Both the position numbers and the translations under genes were made by a program. Positions 29,312-41,830 of a stretch of 64,000 nucleotides of DNA are shown piece after piece. Positions within the stretch are counted from its first letter, which is position 1; each line of letters begins with the position of its first letter. Below the pieces are notes generated by a model. The model was not told where the DNA came from. It made no database searches and saw nothing but the letters and a program-made list of their open reading frames with translations. Source of the stretch: Aristolochia californica (taxonomy: Eukaryota > Streptophyta > Magnoliopsida > Piperales > Aristolochiaceae); assembly GCA_029961685.1 (NCBI GenBank), contig JARWKL010000004.1, forward strand, positions 27,843,610-27,907,609, written 5' to 3'.

Positions 29312-29946
29312 GATAAATCACTTTACAATCATCTATGATCGTTAGGTTAGGTTTTTCTAAATGTCCAAAATAATGGCTTGTTTAACTTGGGTAATTATCC
29401 CGCCGCATGTTCACTCGTGAATTTAATGTTAATCTCTTTAAAAGGTTTGGATCCATAGGTCATTTGGATCTTTAAAATGTTTCAAGCATGCACATCCATT
29501 TTTTAAAACATGTGTAGAAACATCTCTTTCTTGTAAAATTCTAAGTTTAGGGTTGAACTAGTGGAATTTCCCAAACTTGGATAACAAAACTTTTGTGTTC
29601 ATTTGTGATGTGTGAATAAATTCTCTTTACTTAAATTCTTTCCATATGGAAACACTAAAATTTTTTATTTGTTGTGATCTATTAGCCTTTTATCTCTTTT
29701 TTTTGTTTACGAGTTTGTTTTGAATTAAGAAAAAAGTAAACATCTAAAATGGAAATGCACAATGCCCGAATGTAGAGGGAAAGAATTCCAAAAAGTTTTT
29801 GTACTTTTTAGGGATTATAAACACTTTGTAGTTTTATCTATCAGGTTCTGGAATCATCGGGAAAAGGGGGAGGTGGGGGATTTTTAACTAAGTGTTGACA
29901 CCCAATCCATTAGTCATTCCTTACAAAAATAAAGCCCGTTACACAT
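29312..29946. repeat. Monomer M45 with two small deletions
   Basis: About 17 bp are missing near 29,633 (ttactt joined to aaattctttcc) and about 25 bp near 29,713 (acgag joined to tttgttttgaattaag). Just before its start there is a 4-bp duplication, gtccgtccgtt. Confidence 0.75.
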
Positions 29947-30781
29947 CATAAATCACTTTGTAATCATCTATGATCGCTAGGTCAGTTTTTTGTAAATGGG
30001 GAAAATAATCGCTTGTTTGACACTGATAAATATCCCACCGCACGTTCACTTGAGAATTTAATGTTATTCTCTTTAATTGGTTTGGATCCATAGGTCATTT
30101 GCATCTTTAACATGTTTCAAGCATGCATATCCATTTTTTAAAACAAGTGTAGAGAAATCTCTTTCTTATAAAATTCCGAACTATTAGGGTTGAACTAGTG
30201 GAATTTCATAAACTTGGATAACAAAACTTTTGTGTTCAATTGTGGTGTGTGAATTAATTTTCTCTACTTTCATTTTTTTATTGCTTTAAATTATTTCCAT
30301 ACATCAACTCTAAAATTTTCATTTTGTTGTGATCGGTTTGCCCTTAATCTCATTTTTTTGTTGACGAGATGAAGGGAAAGTGAAAACTCAAGTTTTGAAT
30401 TAAGAAAAAAGCATACATCTAAATTGGAAATGCACAATGCACAAATGTAGAGAGAGATAATTCTTAAAAGTGTTTGTAATTTTTGGAGATTGTAAACTCT
30501 TTTTTTTTTATTTATCAGGTTCTGCAATCATCACGAAAGGGGGAGGCGAAGGATTATTAACTGAGTGTTGACTCCCAATCCATAAGTCATGACTTACAAA
30601 AAATTTGCCCGTTATGCATGATAAATCACTTTACAATCATCTATGATCGTTCGGGCAACATTTTGTAAATGGGCGAAATAATGGCTTATTTGACTCAGGT
30701 AAGTATCCCACCGCACGCTCAATTGAGATTTTAATGTTATTCTCTTAAAAAGGTTTGGATCCATAGGTCATTTGCATCTTT

Positions 30782-30821
30782 AACATGTTTCAAGCATGCA
30801 TATCCATTTTTTAAAACATGT
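30782..30821. other. Palindrome cluster of the monomer (ACATGT / GCATGC / ACATGT)
   Basis: Within 40 bp there are two ACATGT palindromes (30783-30788 and 30816-30821) flanking GCATGC (30794-30799), which overlaps ATGCAT. The same arrangement recurs at this place in most monomers, with single-base variants such as acttgt, acatat or gcttgc. It could be a protein-binding or bent-DNA element, but nothing in the sequence proves function. Confidence 0.6.
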
Positions 30822-31208
30822 GTAGAAAAATCTCTTCCTTATAAAATTCCGAGCTATTAGGGTTGAACTAGTGCAATTTTCCAAACTTGGATAACAAAAC
30901 TTTTGTGTTCATTTTGTGGCTTGTGAATAAACTTTCTTTACTTACATTTTGTTTATTGCTTTAAATTCCTTCCATACATAAACTATAAAATTTTCATTTT
31001 TTTGTGATCTATTTGCCTTTTATCTCTTTTTTTGTTTACGAGTTGAAGGGAAAGTGAAAACTCATGTTTCTATTTAAGAAAAAAGTATACACTTAAACTG
31101 GAAATGCACAATACACAAATTTAGAGAGAGATAATTCCAAAAAGTTTTTCTAATTTTTAGGGATTGTAAAATCTTTTTAGTTTTTATATATCAGGTTCTT
31201 CAATCGTC

Positions 31209-31228
31209 GGGAAAAGGGGGAGGCGGGG
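31209..31228 (+). other. G-rich box of the monomer
   Basis: G runs on the plus strand (GGG, GGGGG, GG, GGGG, separated by AAAA, A and C) form the only GC-rich island in the monomer. A version is present in nearly every copy, always on the same strand and about 85-90 bp before the next start box. With three runs of three or more Gs plus a GG, two-layer or intermolecular G-quadruplexes are conceivable; this is inference. Confidence 0.7.
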
Positions 31229-31296
31229 TATTTTTAACTGAGTATTGACTCCCAATCCATAAGTCATTCCTTACAAAAATATAGCCCGTTACGCAT

Positions 31297-31947
31297 GATA
31301 AATCACTTTACAATCATCTATGATTGTTAGGTTAGCTTTTTTTAAATGGGCAAAATAGTGGCTTTTTGTTTGACTCGGGTAAATATCCCACCGCATGTTC
31401 ACTTGAGAATTTAATGTTATTCTCTCTAAAAAGATTGGATCCATAGGTCATTTGCATCTTTAACAAGTTTCAAGCATGCATCTTTAACATGTTTTAAGCA
31501 TGCATAGCTATTAGGGTTGAACAAGTGGAATTTCGCAAACTTCGATAACAAAACTTGTGTTAATTTGTGGTGTGTGAAGAAATTTTCTTTACTTATTCGT
31601 TTTTTGCTTTAAATTCTTTCCATACATAAACTGAAAATTTTTCATTTTGTTGTGATATATTTGCCTTTTATCTCTTTTTTTGTTGTTTTTGTGATGATGG
31701 AAAAGTGAAAACTCAAGTTTTGATTTAAGAAAAAAGCATACATATCAAATGGAAATGCACAATGCACAAATGTAGAGAGAGATAATTCCAAAAAGTGTCG
31801 GTAATTTTTAGGGATTGTAAACTCTTTTTAATTTTTATTTATTAGGTTCTGCAATCGTCGGGAAAAGGGGGAGGCGGGGAAGTTTTAACTGTGTGTTGAC
31901 TCCCAATCCATAAGTTATTCCTTAAAAAAATATAGTACATTATGCAT
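31297..31947. repeat. Monomer M48 with 24-bp tandem duplication and ~48-bp deletion
   Basis: A 24-bp unit starting gcatctttaacaagtttcaa (31454-31477) is repeated with three substitutions at 31478-31501. Immediately after, near 31,506, the segment from tccattttttaaaacatg to ttccg is missing. Both events sit at the gcat-rich palindrome cluster. Confidence 0.85.
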
Positions 31948-32343
31948 GATAAATCACTTTACAATCATCTATGATCGTTAGGTTAGCTTTATGTAAATGG
32001 GCAAGATAATGCCATGTTTCACTCGAGTAAATATCCCACCTCTCGTTCACTTGAGAATTTAAAGTTATTCTATTTAAAAGGTTTGGATCCATAGGTCATT
32101 TGCATCTTTAACTTTTGTCAAGCATGCGTAACCATTTTTTAAAATATTTGTTGAAAAATCTCTTTCTTAGAAAATTCCAAGCTATTAGGGTTGAACTAGT
32201 GGAATTACCCAAACTTGGATAACAATACTTTTGTGTTTATTTGAGGCATTTGAATAAATTTTATTTACTTATATTTTTTTATTGCTTTAAATTCTTGCCA
32301 TATAGAAACTATAAAATTTTCATTTTATTGAGACCTATTTGCC

Positions 32344-32363
32344 TTTTTTTTTTTTTTTTTTTT
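32344..32363. repeat. Expanded T tract (about 20 T) in M49
   Basis: The monomer's usual run of 7-9 Ts is about 20 here. The length is slippage-prone and could also be affected by sequencing error. Confidence 0.8.
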
Positions 32364-32551
32364 GTTTACGAGATGAAGGTAAAGTGAAAACTCAAGTTTT
32401 GATTCAAGAAAAAAGTGTACATATAAAATGGAAATGCACAATGCACAAATGTAGAGAGAGATAATTCCTAAAATTATCTGTAATTTTTAGGGATTGTAAA
32501 CTCTTTTTAGTATTTATATATCAGGTTCTGCAATCGTCTGGAAAAGGGGGA

Positions 32552-32568
32552 GGGGGGGGGGGGGGGGG
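32552..32568 (+). repeat. Expanded G run (17 G) in the G box of M49
   Basis: After GGGGGA the usual GGCGGGGG is replaced by 17 consecutive Gs. It is the longest G run in the window, and M49 also holds the longest T run. Long homopolymers are the commonest error type in long-read assemblies. Confidence 0.75.
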
Positions 32569-33986
32569 ATTTTTAACTGAGTGTAGACTTCGAATACATA
32601 AGTCATTCCGTAAAAAAATATAGCCTGTTACACATGATAAATCACCTTACAATGATCTATGATCGTTAGGTAAACTTTTTGTAAATGGGCAAAATAATGG
32701 CTTCTTTGACTCGGGTAAATATCCCACCGTACGTTCACTTGAGAATTTAAGGTTATTCTCCTTAAAAGGTATGGATCCATAGGTCCTTTGCATCTTTAAC
32801 ATGTTTCATGCATGCATATCGATTTTTTAAAACATGTGTAGAAAAATCTCTTTCTTATAAAATACCGAGCTATTAGGGTTGAACTAGTGGATTTTTTAAA
32901 ACTTGGATAACAAAACTTTTGTGTTCATTTTTGGTGTGTGAATAATTTTTTTTATTTATATTTTTTTATTGTTTTAAATTCTTTCAATACAACAACTCTA
33001 AAATTTTCATTTTGTTGTGATCTATTTGCCTTTTATCTCATTGTTTTGTTTACGAGATGAAGGGAAAGTGAAAACTATATTTTTTATTTAAGAAAAAACT
33101 ATCCATTTAAAATGGAAATGCCCAATGCACAAATGTAGAGAGAGATAATTCCAAAAAGTGTCTGTAATATTTAGGGATTGTAAACTCTGTTTAGTTTTTA
33201 TATATCAGGTTCCGCACTCGTTGGGAAAAGGGGGTGGCGGGGGATTTTTAACTGAGTGTTGACTCGGAATCCATTAGCCATTCCTTACAAAAATATAGCC
33301 CGTTACGCATGATCAATCACTTAGCAATCATCCATGGTCATTAGGTCAGCTTTTTGTAAATGGGCAATATAATAGCTTGTTTGATTCGGGTAAATATCTC
33401 ACCACATGTTCACTTGAGAATTTAATGTTATTCTCTTTAAAAGGTTTGGATCCATAGGTCATTTGCATCTTTAACATGTTTCAGGCATGCATATCAATTT
33501 TTTAAAACACATGTAGAAAAATCTCTTTCTTATAAAATTCCGAGCTATTAGGTTTGAACTAGTGGAATTTCCCAAGCTTGGATAACAAAAATTTTCTATT
33601 CATTTGTGGAGTGTGAATAAATTTTCTTTACTTACATTTGTTTATTCCTTTAAATTATTTCCATACATATACTCTAAAAGTTTATTTTTTTTGTGATCTA
33701 TTTGCCTTTTATCTTTTTTTTTTTGGTTCAAGAGATGAAGGGAAAGTGAAAATCAAGTTGTGATTTAAGAAAAAATATACGTCCAAAATGAAAATGCACG
33801 ATGCAAAAATGCAGAAAGAGATAATTCCAAAACATGTTTGTAATTTTACGGGATTGTAAACTCTTTTTAGTTTTTATAGATCAGGTTCTTCAATCGTCGA
33901 GAAAAGAGGGAGGCAGGGGATTTTTAACTCAGTGTTGACACCCAATCCATAAGTTATTCCTTTCAAAAATATAGCCCGTTACGCAT

Positions 33987-34620
33987 GATAAATCACTTTA
34001 CAATCATCTATGATCGTTAGGTCAGCTTTTTGTAAATGGCCAAAATAATGGCTTGTTTGACTCGGGTAAATATCCCACCGCACGTTCACTTGAGAATTTA
34101 TTGTTATTCCCTTTAAATGGTTTGAATCCATAGGTCATTTGCATCTTTAACATATTTCAAACATGCACATCCATTTTTTAAAACGTGTGTAGAAAAATCT
34201 CATTCTTATAAAATTCCGAGCTATTAGGGTTGAACTAGTGGAATTTCCCAAACTTGGATAACAAAACTTTTCTGTTCATTTTTGGTGTGTGAATAAATTT
34301 TCTTTACTTAGATATGTTTATTGCAAAAAATTCTTTCCATACATCAACTCATTTTTTTGTTTACCAGATGAAGGGAAAGTGAAAACTCAAGTTTTTATTT
34401 AACGAAAAAGTATACAGCTAAAATGGAAATGCACAATGCACAAATGTAGAGAGAGTATTTCCAAAAAGTGTTTGTAATTTTTAGGGATTGTAAACTCTTT
34501 TAAGTGTTTATATATCAGGTTTTGTAATATTTGGGAAAAGGAGGATGCAGGGGTTTTTTAACTGAGTGTTGACTCCCAATCCATTAGTCATTCCTTACAA
34601 AAATATAGCCCATTACGCAT
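33987..34620. repeat. Monomer M52 with ~42-bp deletion
   Basis: catcaactc is joined to atttttttgtttacc near 34,350, losing the taaaattttcattttgttgtg to ttatctc segment. The flanking parents share ctc, a possible microhomology. Confidence 0.8.
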
Positions 34621-37322
34621 GATAAAACACTACACAATCATCTATGATCGTTAGGTCAGCTTTTTGTAGATGGGCAAAATAATGGCTTGTTTAGCTCAGG
34701 AAAATATCCCACCGCACGTTCACTTGAGAATTTAATGTTATTTTCTTTAAAAGGTTTGGATCCGTAGGGCATTTGCATCTTTAACATGTTTCAAGAATGC
34801 ATATACATTTTTTAAAACATGTGTAGAAAAATCCCTTTCGTATAAAATTATGAGCTATTAGGGTAGAACAAGTTAAATTTCCCAAAATTGGATAACAAAA
34901 CTTTTGTGTTCCTTTGTGGTGTATGAATAAATTTTGTTTACTTACATTTGTTTATTGCTTTAAATTCTTTCAATACATCAACTCTAAAATTTTCATTTTG
35001 TTGTGATCTATTTGCCGTTTATCTCTTTTTTTTTTGTTTACGAGATAAAGGGAAAGTGAAAACTCTAGTTTTTATTTATGAAAAAATTATACATCTAAAA
35101 TGGAAATGCACAATGCATAAATGTAGACAAAGATAATTCCAAAAAGTGTTTTTAATTTTTAGGGACTGTAAACTCTTTTTAGTGTTTATATATCAGATTC
35201 TGCAATAGTAGGGAAAAGGGGGAGGCGGTGATTTTTAACTGAGTGTTGACTCCCAATCCATTAGTCATTCCTTAAAAAAATATAGCCCGTTACGCATGAT
35301 AAATCACTTTTCAATCATCTATGATCGTTAGGTCAGCTTTTTGTAAATGGGCAAAATAATGGCTTGTTTGACTTGGGTAAATATCCCACCGCCCGTTCAC
35401 TTGAGAATTTAATGTTATTCTCTTTAAAAGGCTTGGATCCATTGGTCATTTGCATCATTAACATGTTTCAAGCATGCATATACATTTTTTTAAACTTGTG
35501 TAGAAAAATCTCTTTCTTGTAAAATTCCATGCTATTAGGGTTGAACTAGTGGAATTTCCCAAACTTTGATAACAAAACTTTTGTATTCATTTGTGGTGTG
35601 TGAATAAATTTTCTTGACTTACATTTTTTTATTGTATTAAATTCTTTTCACAGTTAAACTCTAAAATTTTCATTTTGTTGAAATCTATTTGCCTTTTATA
35701 TCTTTTTTTTTATGAGATGAAGGGAAAGTAAAAACTCAAGTTTTGATTTTAGAAAAAAAGTATACATCGAAAATGGAAATGCACAATGCACAAATGTAGA
35801 GAGAGATAATTCCAAAAAGTGTCTGTAATATTTAGGGATAGTAAACTCTTTTTAGTTTTTATTTATCAGGTTCTACAATCGTCGGGAAAAGGCGGACACA
35901 GGGGATTTTTAACTGAGTGTTGACTCCAAATATATAAGTCATTCCTTAAAAAAAATAGCCCGTTATGCATGATAGATCACTTTACAATCATCTATGATCG
36001 TTAGGTCCACTTTTTGTAAATGGGGAAAATAATGGCTTGTTTGACTCGAGTAAATATCCCACCGCACGTTCCCTTGAGAATTTAATGTTATTCTCTTTAA
36101 AAGTTTTGGTTCCATAGGTCATTTGCATCTTTAACAAGTTTCAAGCAAGCAAATATATTTTTTAAAACATGTCTAGAAAAATCTATTTCTTATGAAATTC
36201 CGAGCTATTAGTGTTGAACAATTATAATTTCCCAAACTTGGATAACAAAACTTTTGTGTTTATTTGTGGTGTGTGAATAAATTTCATTTACTTAAATTTT
36301 TTTATTTATTTTAATTATTTCCTTACATAAACTCCAAAATTTTCATTTTGTTGTGATCTATTTGCCATTTATCCCTTATTTTTGTTTAAAAGATGAAGGG
36401 AAACTGAAAACTCAAGTTTTGATTTAAGAAAAAAATATACATGTAAAATGGAAATTCACAATGTAGAAATGTAAAGAGAGGTAATTCCAAAAAGTGTCTG
36501 TAATTTTCAGGGATTGTAAACTCTTTTTAGTTTTTATAAATCAGGTACTGCAATCGTCGGGAAAAAGGGGGAGGCGACGATTTTTAACTAAGTGTTGACA
36601 CCCAATCCGGAAGTCATTACTTTCCAAAATGTAGCCCGTTATGCATGATAAATCACTTTACAATCATCTATGATCGTTAGGTCAGCTTTTTGTTAAAGGG
36701 CAAATTAAAGGCTTGTGTGACTCGGGAAAATATCCCACTGCACGTTCACTTCAGAATTTAATGTTATTCTCTTTAAAAGGATTCGATCCATAGGTCATTT
36801 GCATCTTTAACATGTTTCAAGCATGCATATCCATTTTTTAAAACATGTGTAGAAAAATCTCTTTCTTATAAAATTCTGAGCTATAAGGGTTGAACTAGTG
36901 GAATTTCCGAAACTTGGATAACCAAACTTTTGTGTTCATTTGTGGTGTGTGAATAAATTTTTTTTACTTACATTTGTTTATTTCTTTAAATTCTTTCCAA
37001 ACATAAACTCTAAAATTTTCATTCTATTGTGATCAATTTGCCTTTTATCTCTTTCTAATGTTTACGATACGAAGGGAAAGTGAAAACTCAAGTTTTTATT
37101 TAAGAAAAAAGCATACATCTAAAATGGAAATGCACAATGTACAAATGTAGAGAAAGATAATTCCAAAGAGTGTCTCTAATATTTAGGGATTGTAAACTCT
37201 TTTTAGTTTTTATATATCAGGTCCATCATTCATCGGGAAAAGGGGGAAGCGGGGGATTTTTAACTAAGTGTTGACTCCCAATCCAAAAGTCATTCCTTGC
37301 CAAAATATAGCCTGTTACGCAT

Positions 37323-39354
37323 GATAAATCATGTTACAATCAACTATGAGCGTTAGGTCAGCTTTTTGTAAATGGGCAAAGTAATGGCTTGTTTGACTCA
37401 AGAAAATATCCCACTGCACGTTCACTTGAGAATTTGATGTTATTCTCTTTATAAGATTTGGATCCATAGGTCATTTACCTATTTAACATGTTTCAAACTT
37501 GCATATCCATTTTTTAAAACATGTGTTGAAAAATCTATTTCTTACAAAATTTCGACCTGTAAGGGTTGAACTAGTGGAATTTCCTAAACTTGGATAACCA
37601 AACTTTTGTGTTCATTTGTGGTGTGTGAATAAATTTTATTTACTTACATTTATTTATTGCTTTAAATTATTTCCAAACATAAACTCTAAAATTTTCTTTC
37701 TGTTGTGATCTATTTGCCTTTTATCTCTTTTTTTTTTTTTAATTACGAGATGAACAGAAAGTGAAAACTCAAGTTTTGATTCAAGAAAAAATATACATAT
37801 AAAATGGAAATGTACAATGGAAAAGTATAGAGAGAGATAATTCCAAAAAGTGTCTGTAATTTTTAGGGATTGTAAACTCTTTTTAGTGTTTATATATCAG
37901 GTTCTGTAGTAGTTTGGAAAAGGGTGAGGCGGGGGAATTTTAACTGAGTGTTGCCTCCCAATCCATCAGTCATTCCATACAAAAATATAGCCAGTTACTC
38001 ACGTGAAATCACTTTACAGTCATCTATGATCGTTAGGTCAGCTTTTTGTAAATGGGCAAAATAATGGCTTCTTTCACTTGAGTAAATATTCCACCGATGT
38101 TCACTTGAGAATTTAATGTTATTCTCTTTAAAAGGTTTTGATCTATAGGTCATTTGCATCGTTAGCATGTTTCAAGCATGCATATCCATTTTTTAAAACA
38201 TGTGTAGAAAAATCTCTTTCTTATAAAATTCTGAGCTATAAGGGTTGAACTAATGGAATTTCCCAAACTTGGATAACAAATATTTTGTGTTCACTTTTGG
38301 AGTGTGAATAAATTTTCTTTACTTATATTTTTTTTTTTGCTTTAAATTCTTTTCATACAGCAACTCTGAAATTTTCATTTTGTTCTGATCTATTGGTCTT
38401 TTATCTCTTTTTTTTTTACGAGATGAATGGAAAGGGAGAACTCAAGTTTTTATTTAAGAAAAAATTATACATCTAAAATGGAAATGCACAATGCAAAAAT
38501 GTAGAGAGAGATAATTCCAAAAAGTGTCTGTAGTTTTTAGGGATTGTAAATTCTTTTTAGCTTTTATATATTAGATTCTACAATCGTCGAGAAAAGGGGA
38601 GGCGGGGGATTTTTAACCAAGTGTTGACTCCCAATCCATAAGTCATTTCTTAAAAAAAATATAACCCATTGCACAAGTTAAATCACTTTAAAGTCATCTA
38701 TGATCGTTAGGTCAGATATTTGTAAATGGCCAAAATAATGGCTTCTTTGTGTCGGGTAAATATCCCACCACACGTTCACTTGAGAATTTAATGTTGTTCT
38801 CTTTAAAAGGTTTGGATCCATAGCTCATTTAAATCTTTAACATATTTCAAGAATATATATCTATTTTTTAAAACATGTGTACAAAAGTTTCTTTCTTATA
38901 AATTTCCGAGCTATTAGGGTTGAACTAGTGGGATTTCCTAAACTTGGATAACAAAACTTTTGTGTTCATTTGTGGTGTGTGAATAAATTTTATTTGCTTA
39001 CATTTGTTTATTGCGTTAAAGTCTTTCCATTCATAAACTTTAAAATTTTCCTTTTGTTGTGATCTATTTGCATTTTATCTCTTTTTTTTGTTTACGAGAT
39101 GAAGGGAAAGTGAAAACTCAAGTTTTGAGTTTAGAAAAAAGTATACATCTAAAATGGAAATGCGCAATGCACAAATGTAGAGAGATATAATTCCAAAAAG
39201 TGTCTGTAATTTTTAGGGATTGTGAACTCTTTTTAATTTTTATATATCAAGTTCTGCAATCATAAGGAAAAAGGGGAGGGATGGGGGATTTTTAACTGAG
39301 TGTTGACTTCCGATCCATAAGTCATTCCTTAAAAAAATATAGCTTGTTATGCAT
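37323..39354. repeat. X-Y-Z cassette, copy at M57-M59
   Basis: M57 carries X marks (gataaccaaac, gatgaacagaaagtg, tagtgtttatatatcagg). M58 starts with gtgaaatcactttacagtc and has gaatggaaagggagaactc (Y). M59 starts with gcacaagttaaatcac and has agatatttgtaaatgg (Z), but its second half is of the common type, so this copy is partly converted. Confidence 0.7.
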
Positions 39355-39810
39355 GATAAATCAGTTTACAATCATCTATGATCGTTAGGTTAGCTTTTTG
39401 TACATGGGAAAAATAATGGCTTGTTTGAATCAAGTAAAAATCTCACCGCACGTTTACTTGAGAATTTAATGTTATTCTGTTTAAAAGGTTTGGATGCATA
39501 GGTCATTTCCATCTTTAACATGTTTCAAGCATGCATATCCATTTTTTAAAACATGTTTAGAAAAATCTCTTTCTTATAAAATTCCGAGCTATAAGGGTTG
39601 AACTAGTGGAATTTCCTAATCTTGGATAACCAAACTTTTGTGTTCATTTGTGGTGTACGAGTAAATTTTCTTTACTTACATTTTTTTATTGCTTTATATT
39701 ATTTCCAAACATAAACTCTAAAATTTTCATTCTGTTGTGATCTATTTTCCTTTTATCTCTTTTTGTTTTGTTTACGAGATGAACAGAAAGTAAAAACTCA
39801 AGTTTTGATT

Positions 39811-41830
39811 TAAGAAAAATTTATACATATAAAATGGAAATGCACAATGCACAAATGTAGAGAGAGATAATTCCAAAAACTGTCTGCAATTTTTAGGGAT
39901 TGTAAACTCTTTTTAGTTTTTTTATATCAAGTACTGCAATCATCGGGATTAGGGGGAGGCGGGTGATTTTTAACTAAGTGCTGACTCCCAATCCAAAAGT
40001 CATTCTTTACCAAAATATAGCCCGTTACGCATGATAAATCACTTTACAATCTTCTATGATCGTTAGGACTGCTTTTTGTAAATGGGCAAAATAATGGCTT
40101 GTTTGACTCGGGAAAATATCCCACCACACGTTCACTTAAGAATTTAATGTTATTCTCTTTAAATGGTTTGGATCCATAGGTCATTTGCATCTTTAACATA
40201 TTTCAAGCATGCGTACGCATTTTTTAAACAATGTGTAGAAAAATCTCTTTCTTATAAAATTCCGAGCTGTAAAGGTTGAACTAGTGGAATTTCCTGATAA
40301 CCAAACTTTTGTGTTTATTTCTGGTGTGCGAATAAATTTTCTTTCCTTACATTTTTTTATTGCTTTAAATTCATTCCAAACTTAAACTCTAAAATTTTCA
40401 TTCTATTGTGTTCTATTTGCCTTTTATCTCTTTTTTTTTTTGTTTACGAGATGAACAGAAAGTGAAAACTCAAGTTTTGATTTAAGAAAAAAATATAGAC
40501 ATAAAAAGGAAATGCAAAATGCACAAATTTTGAGAGTGATAATTCCAAAAAGTGACTTTAATTTTCAGGGATTGTAAACTCTTTTTAGTGTTTATATATC
40601 AGGTTCTGCAATAGTCGGGAAAAAGGGGAGGCGGGGGAATTTTAACTGAGTGCTAACTCCCAATCCATAAGTCAGTCCTTACAAAAATATAGCTAGTTAT
40701 GCACTTGAAATCACTTTACAGTCATCTATGATCGGTAGGTCAGCTTTTTGTAAATGGGCAAAATAATGGCTTGTTTCACTCGGCTAAATATCCTACCGCA
40801 TGTTCACTTGAGAATTTAATGTTATTCTCTTTAAAAGGTTTTGATTCATAGGTCATTTGAATCTTTAACATGTTTCAAGCATGCATATCCATTTTTTAAA
40901 ATATGTATAGAAGAATCTCTATCTTATAAAATTCCGACCAGTTAGGGTTGAAGTAATGGAATATCCCAGACTTGGATAAAAAATCTTTTGCGTTCACTTG
41001 TGGTGTGTGAATAAATTTTCTTTATTTACATTTGTTTATTGCTTTAAATTCTTTTCATTCATCAAATCTAAAACTTTCATTTTGTTGTGATCTATTTGCC
41101 TTTTATCTCTTTTTTTTGCTTATGAGATGAACGCAAAGGGAAAACTCATGTTTTGATTTATGAAAAAAGTATACATCTATAATGGAAATGAACAATGCAC
41201 AAATGTAGAGAGAAATAATTACAAAAAGTGTCTATAATTTTTAGGGATTGTAAACTCTTTTTAGGTTTTATATATCAGGTTTTACAATGGTCGGGATAAG
41301 GGAAGGCAGGGGATTTTTATCTAAGTGTTGACTCCCAATCAATAAGTCATTCCTTAAAAAAATATAGCCAGTTGCGCAAGTTAAATAACTTTACAATCAT
41401 CTATGATCGTTATGTCAGATATTTGTAAATGGACAAAATAATGGCTTGTTTGTCTCGGGTAAATATCCCACCGCACGTTCACTTGAGAATTTCATGTTAT
41501 TCTCTTCAAAAGGTTTTGATCCATAGGTTATTTGCATCTTTAACATTTTTCAAGTATGCATATCCATTTTTTAAAACATTTTTAGAAAAATCTCTTTCTT
41601 ATAAAATTCCGAGCTATTAGGGATGAACTAGTGGAATTTACCAAACTTGAATAACAAACATTTTGTGTTCATTTTTGGTGCGTGAATAAAGTTTATTTTC
41701 TTACATTTTTTATTCCTTTGAAGTTTTCCATACAACAACTCTAAAATTTTCATTTTGTTGTGATCTATTTGCCTTTTACCTCTTTTTTTGTTTACGAGAT
41801 AAAGGAAAAGTGAAAACTCAAGTTTTGTTT
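39811..41830. repeat. 2.02-kb tandem duplication, copy 1
   Basis: Three monomers long, with breakpoints not at the monomer start box but inside the taagaaaaa box. It matches the next 2,019 bp at roughly 96-99% by eye, much closer than neighbouring monomers match each other. Shared private marks include gcgtacgcat (near 40,212), a short loss giving tttcctgataacc (near 40,292), catcgggattagg (near 39,941) and atcggtaggtc (near 40,732). Confidence 0.9.

Larger units (their letters stand above)
30620..31296. repeat. Representative full-length satellite monomer (M47, 677 bp)
   Basis: A nearly intact copy showing the monomer layout. The start box is at 30620. The BamHI site GGATCC is at 30767-30772, inside the box tttggatccataggtcat that is kept in most copies, so BamHI should cut most monomers once. 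A palindrome cluster lies at 30782-30821. The box agggttgaactagtg follows, then a long AT-rich stretch with a T tract near 31,024. Next come acgag-gaagggaaagtg and atggaaatgcacaat boxes, then ttttagggattgtaaactc, and finally the G-rich box at 31209-31228 followed by tgactcccaatccataagtc. I saw no internal sub-repeat, so the 675-bp unit does not look like a recent multimer of a shorter satellite. Confidence 0.9.
25926..36646. repeat. Satellite block D, monomers M40-M55
   Basis: Monomer starts: 25926, 26600, 27277, 27952, 28629, 29312, 29947, 30620, 31297, 31948, 32636, 33311, 33987, 34621, 35298, 35971. M44 and M48 (2,668 bp apart, four monomers) share aaaatagtg-cttttt, gaacaagtggaatttcgc and gatgatgg-aaagtg. 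M45, M48 and M52 carry deletions and M49 has two expanded homopolymers. Confidence 0.85.

Noticed and set aside
31195..31230. CENP-B box-like match around the caatcgtcgggaaaagg region
   Set aside because: Only the TCCCG core on the reverse strand fits. The remaining essential positions of the CENP-B box do not match, and plants lack a clear CENP-B homologue binding this box.
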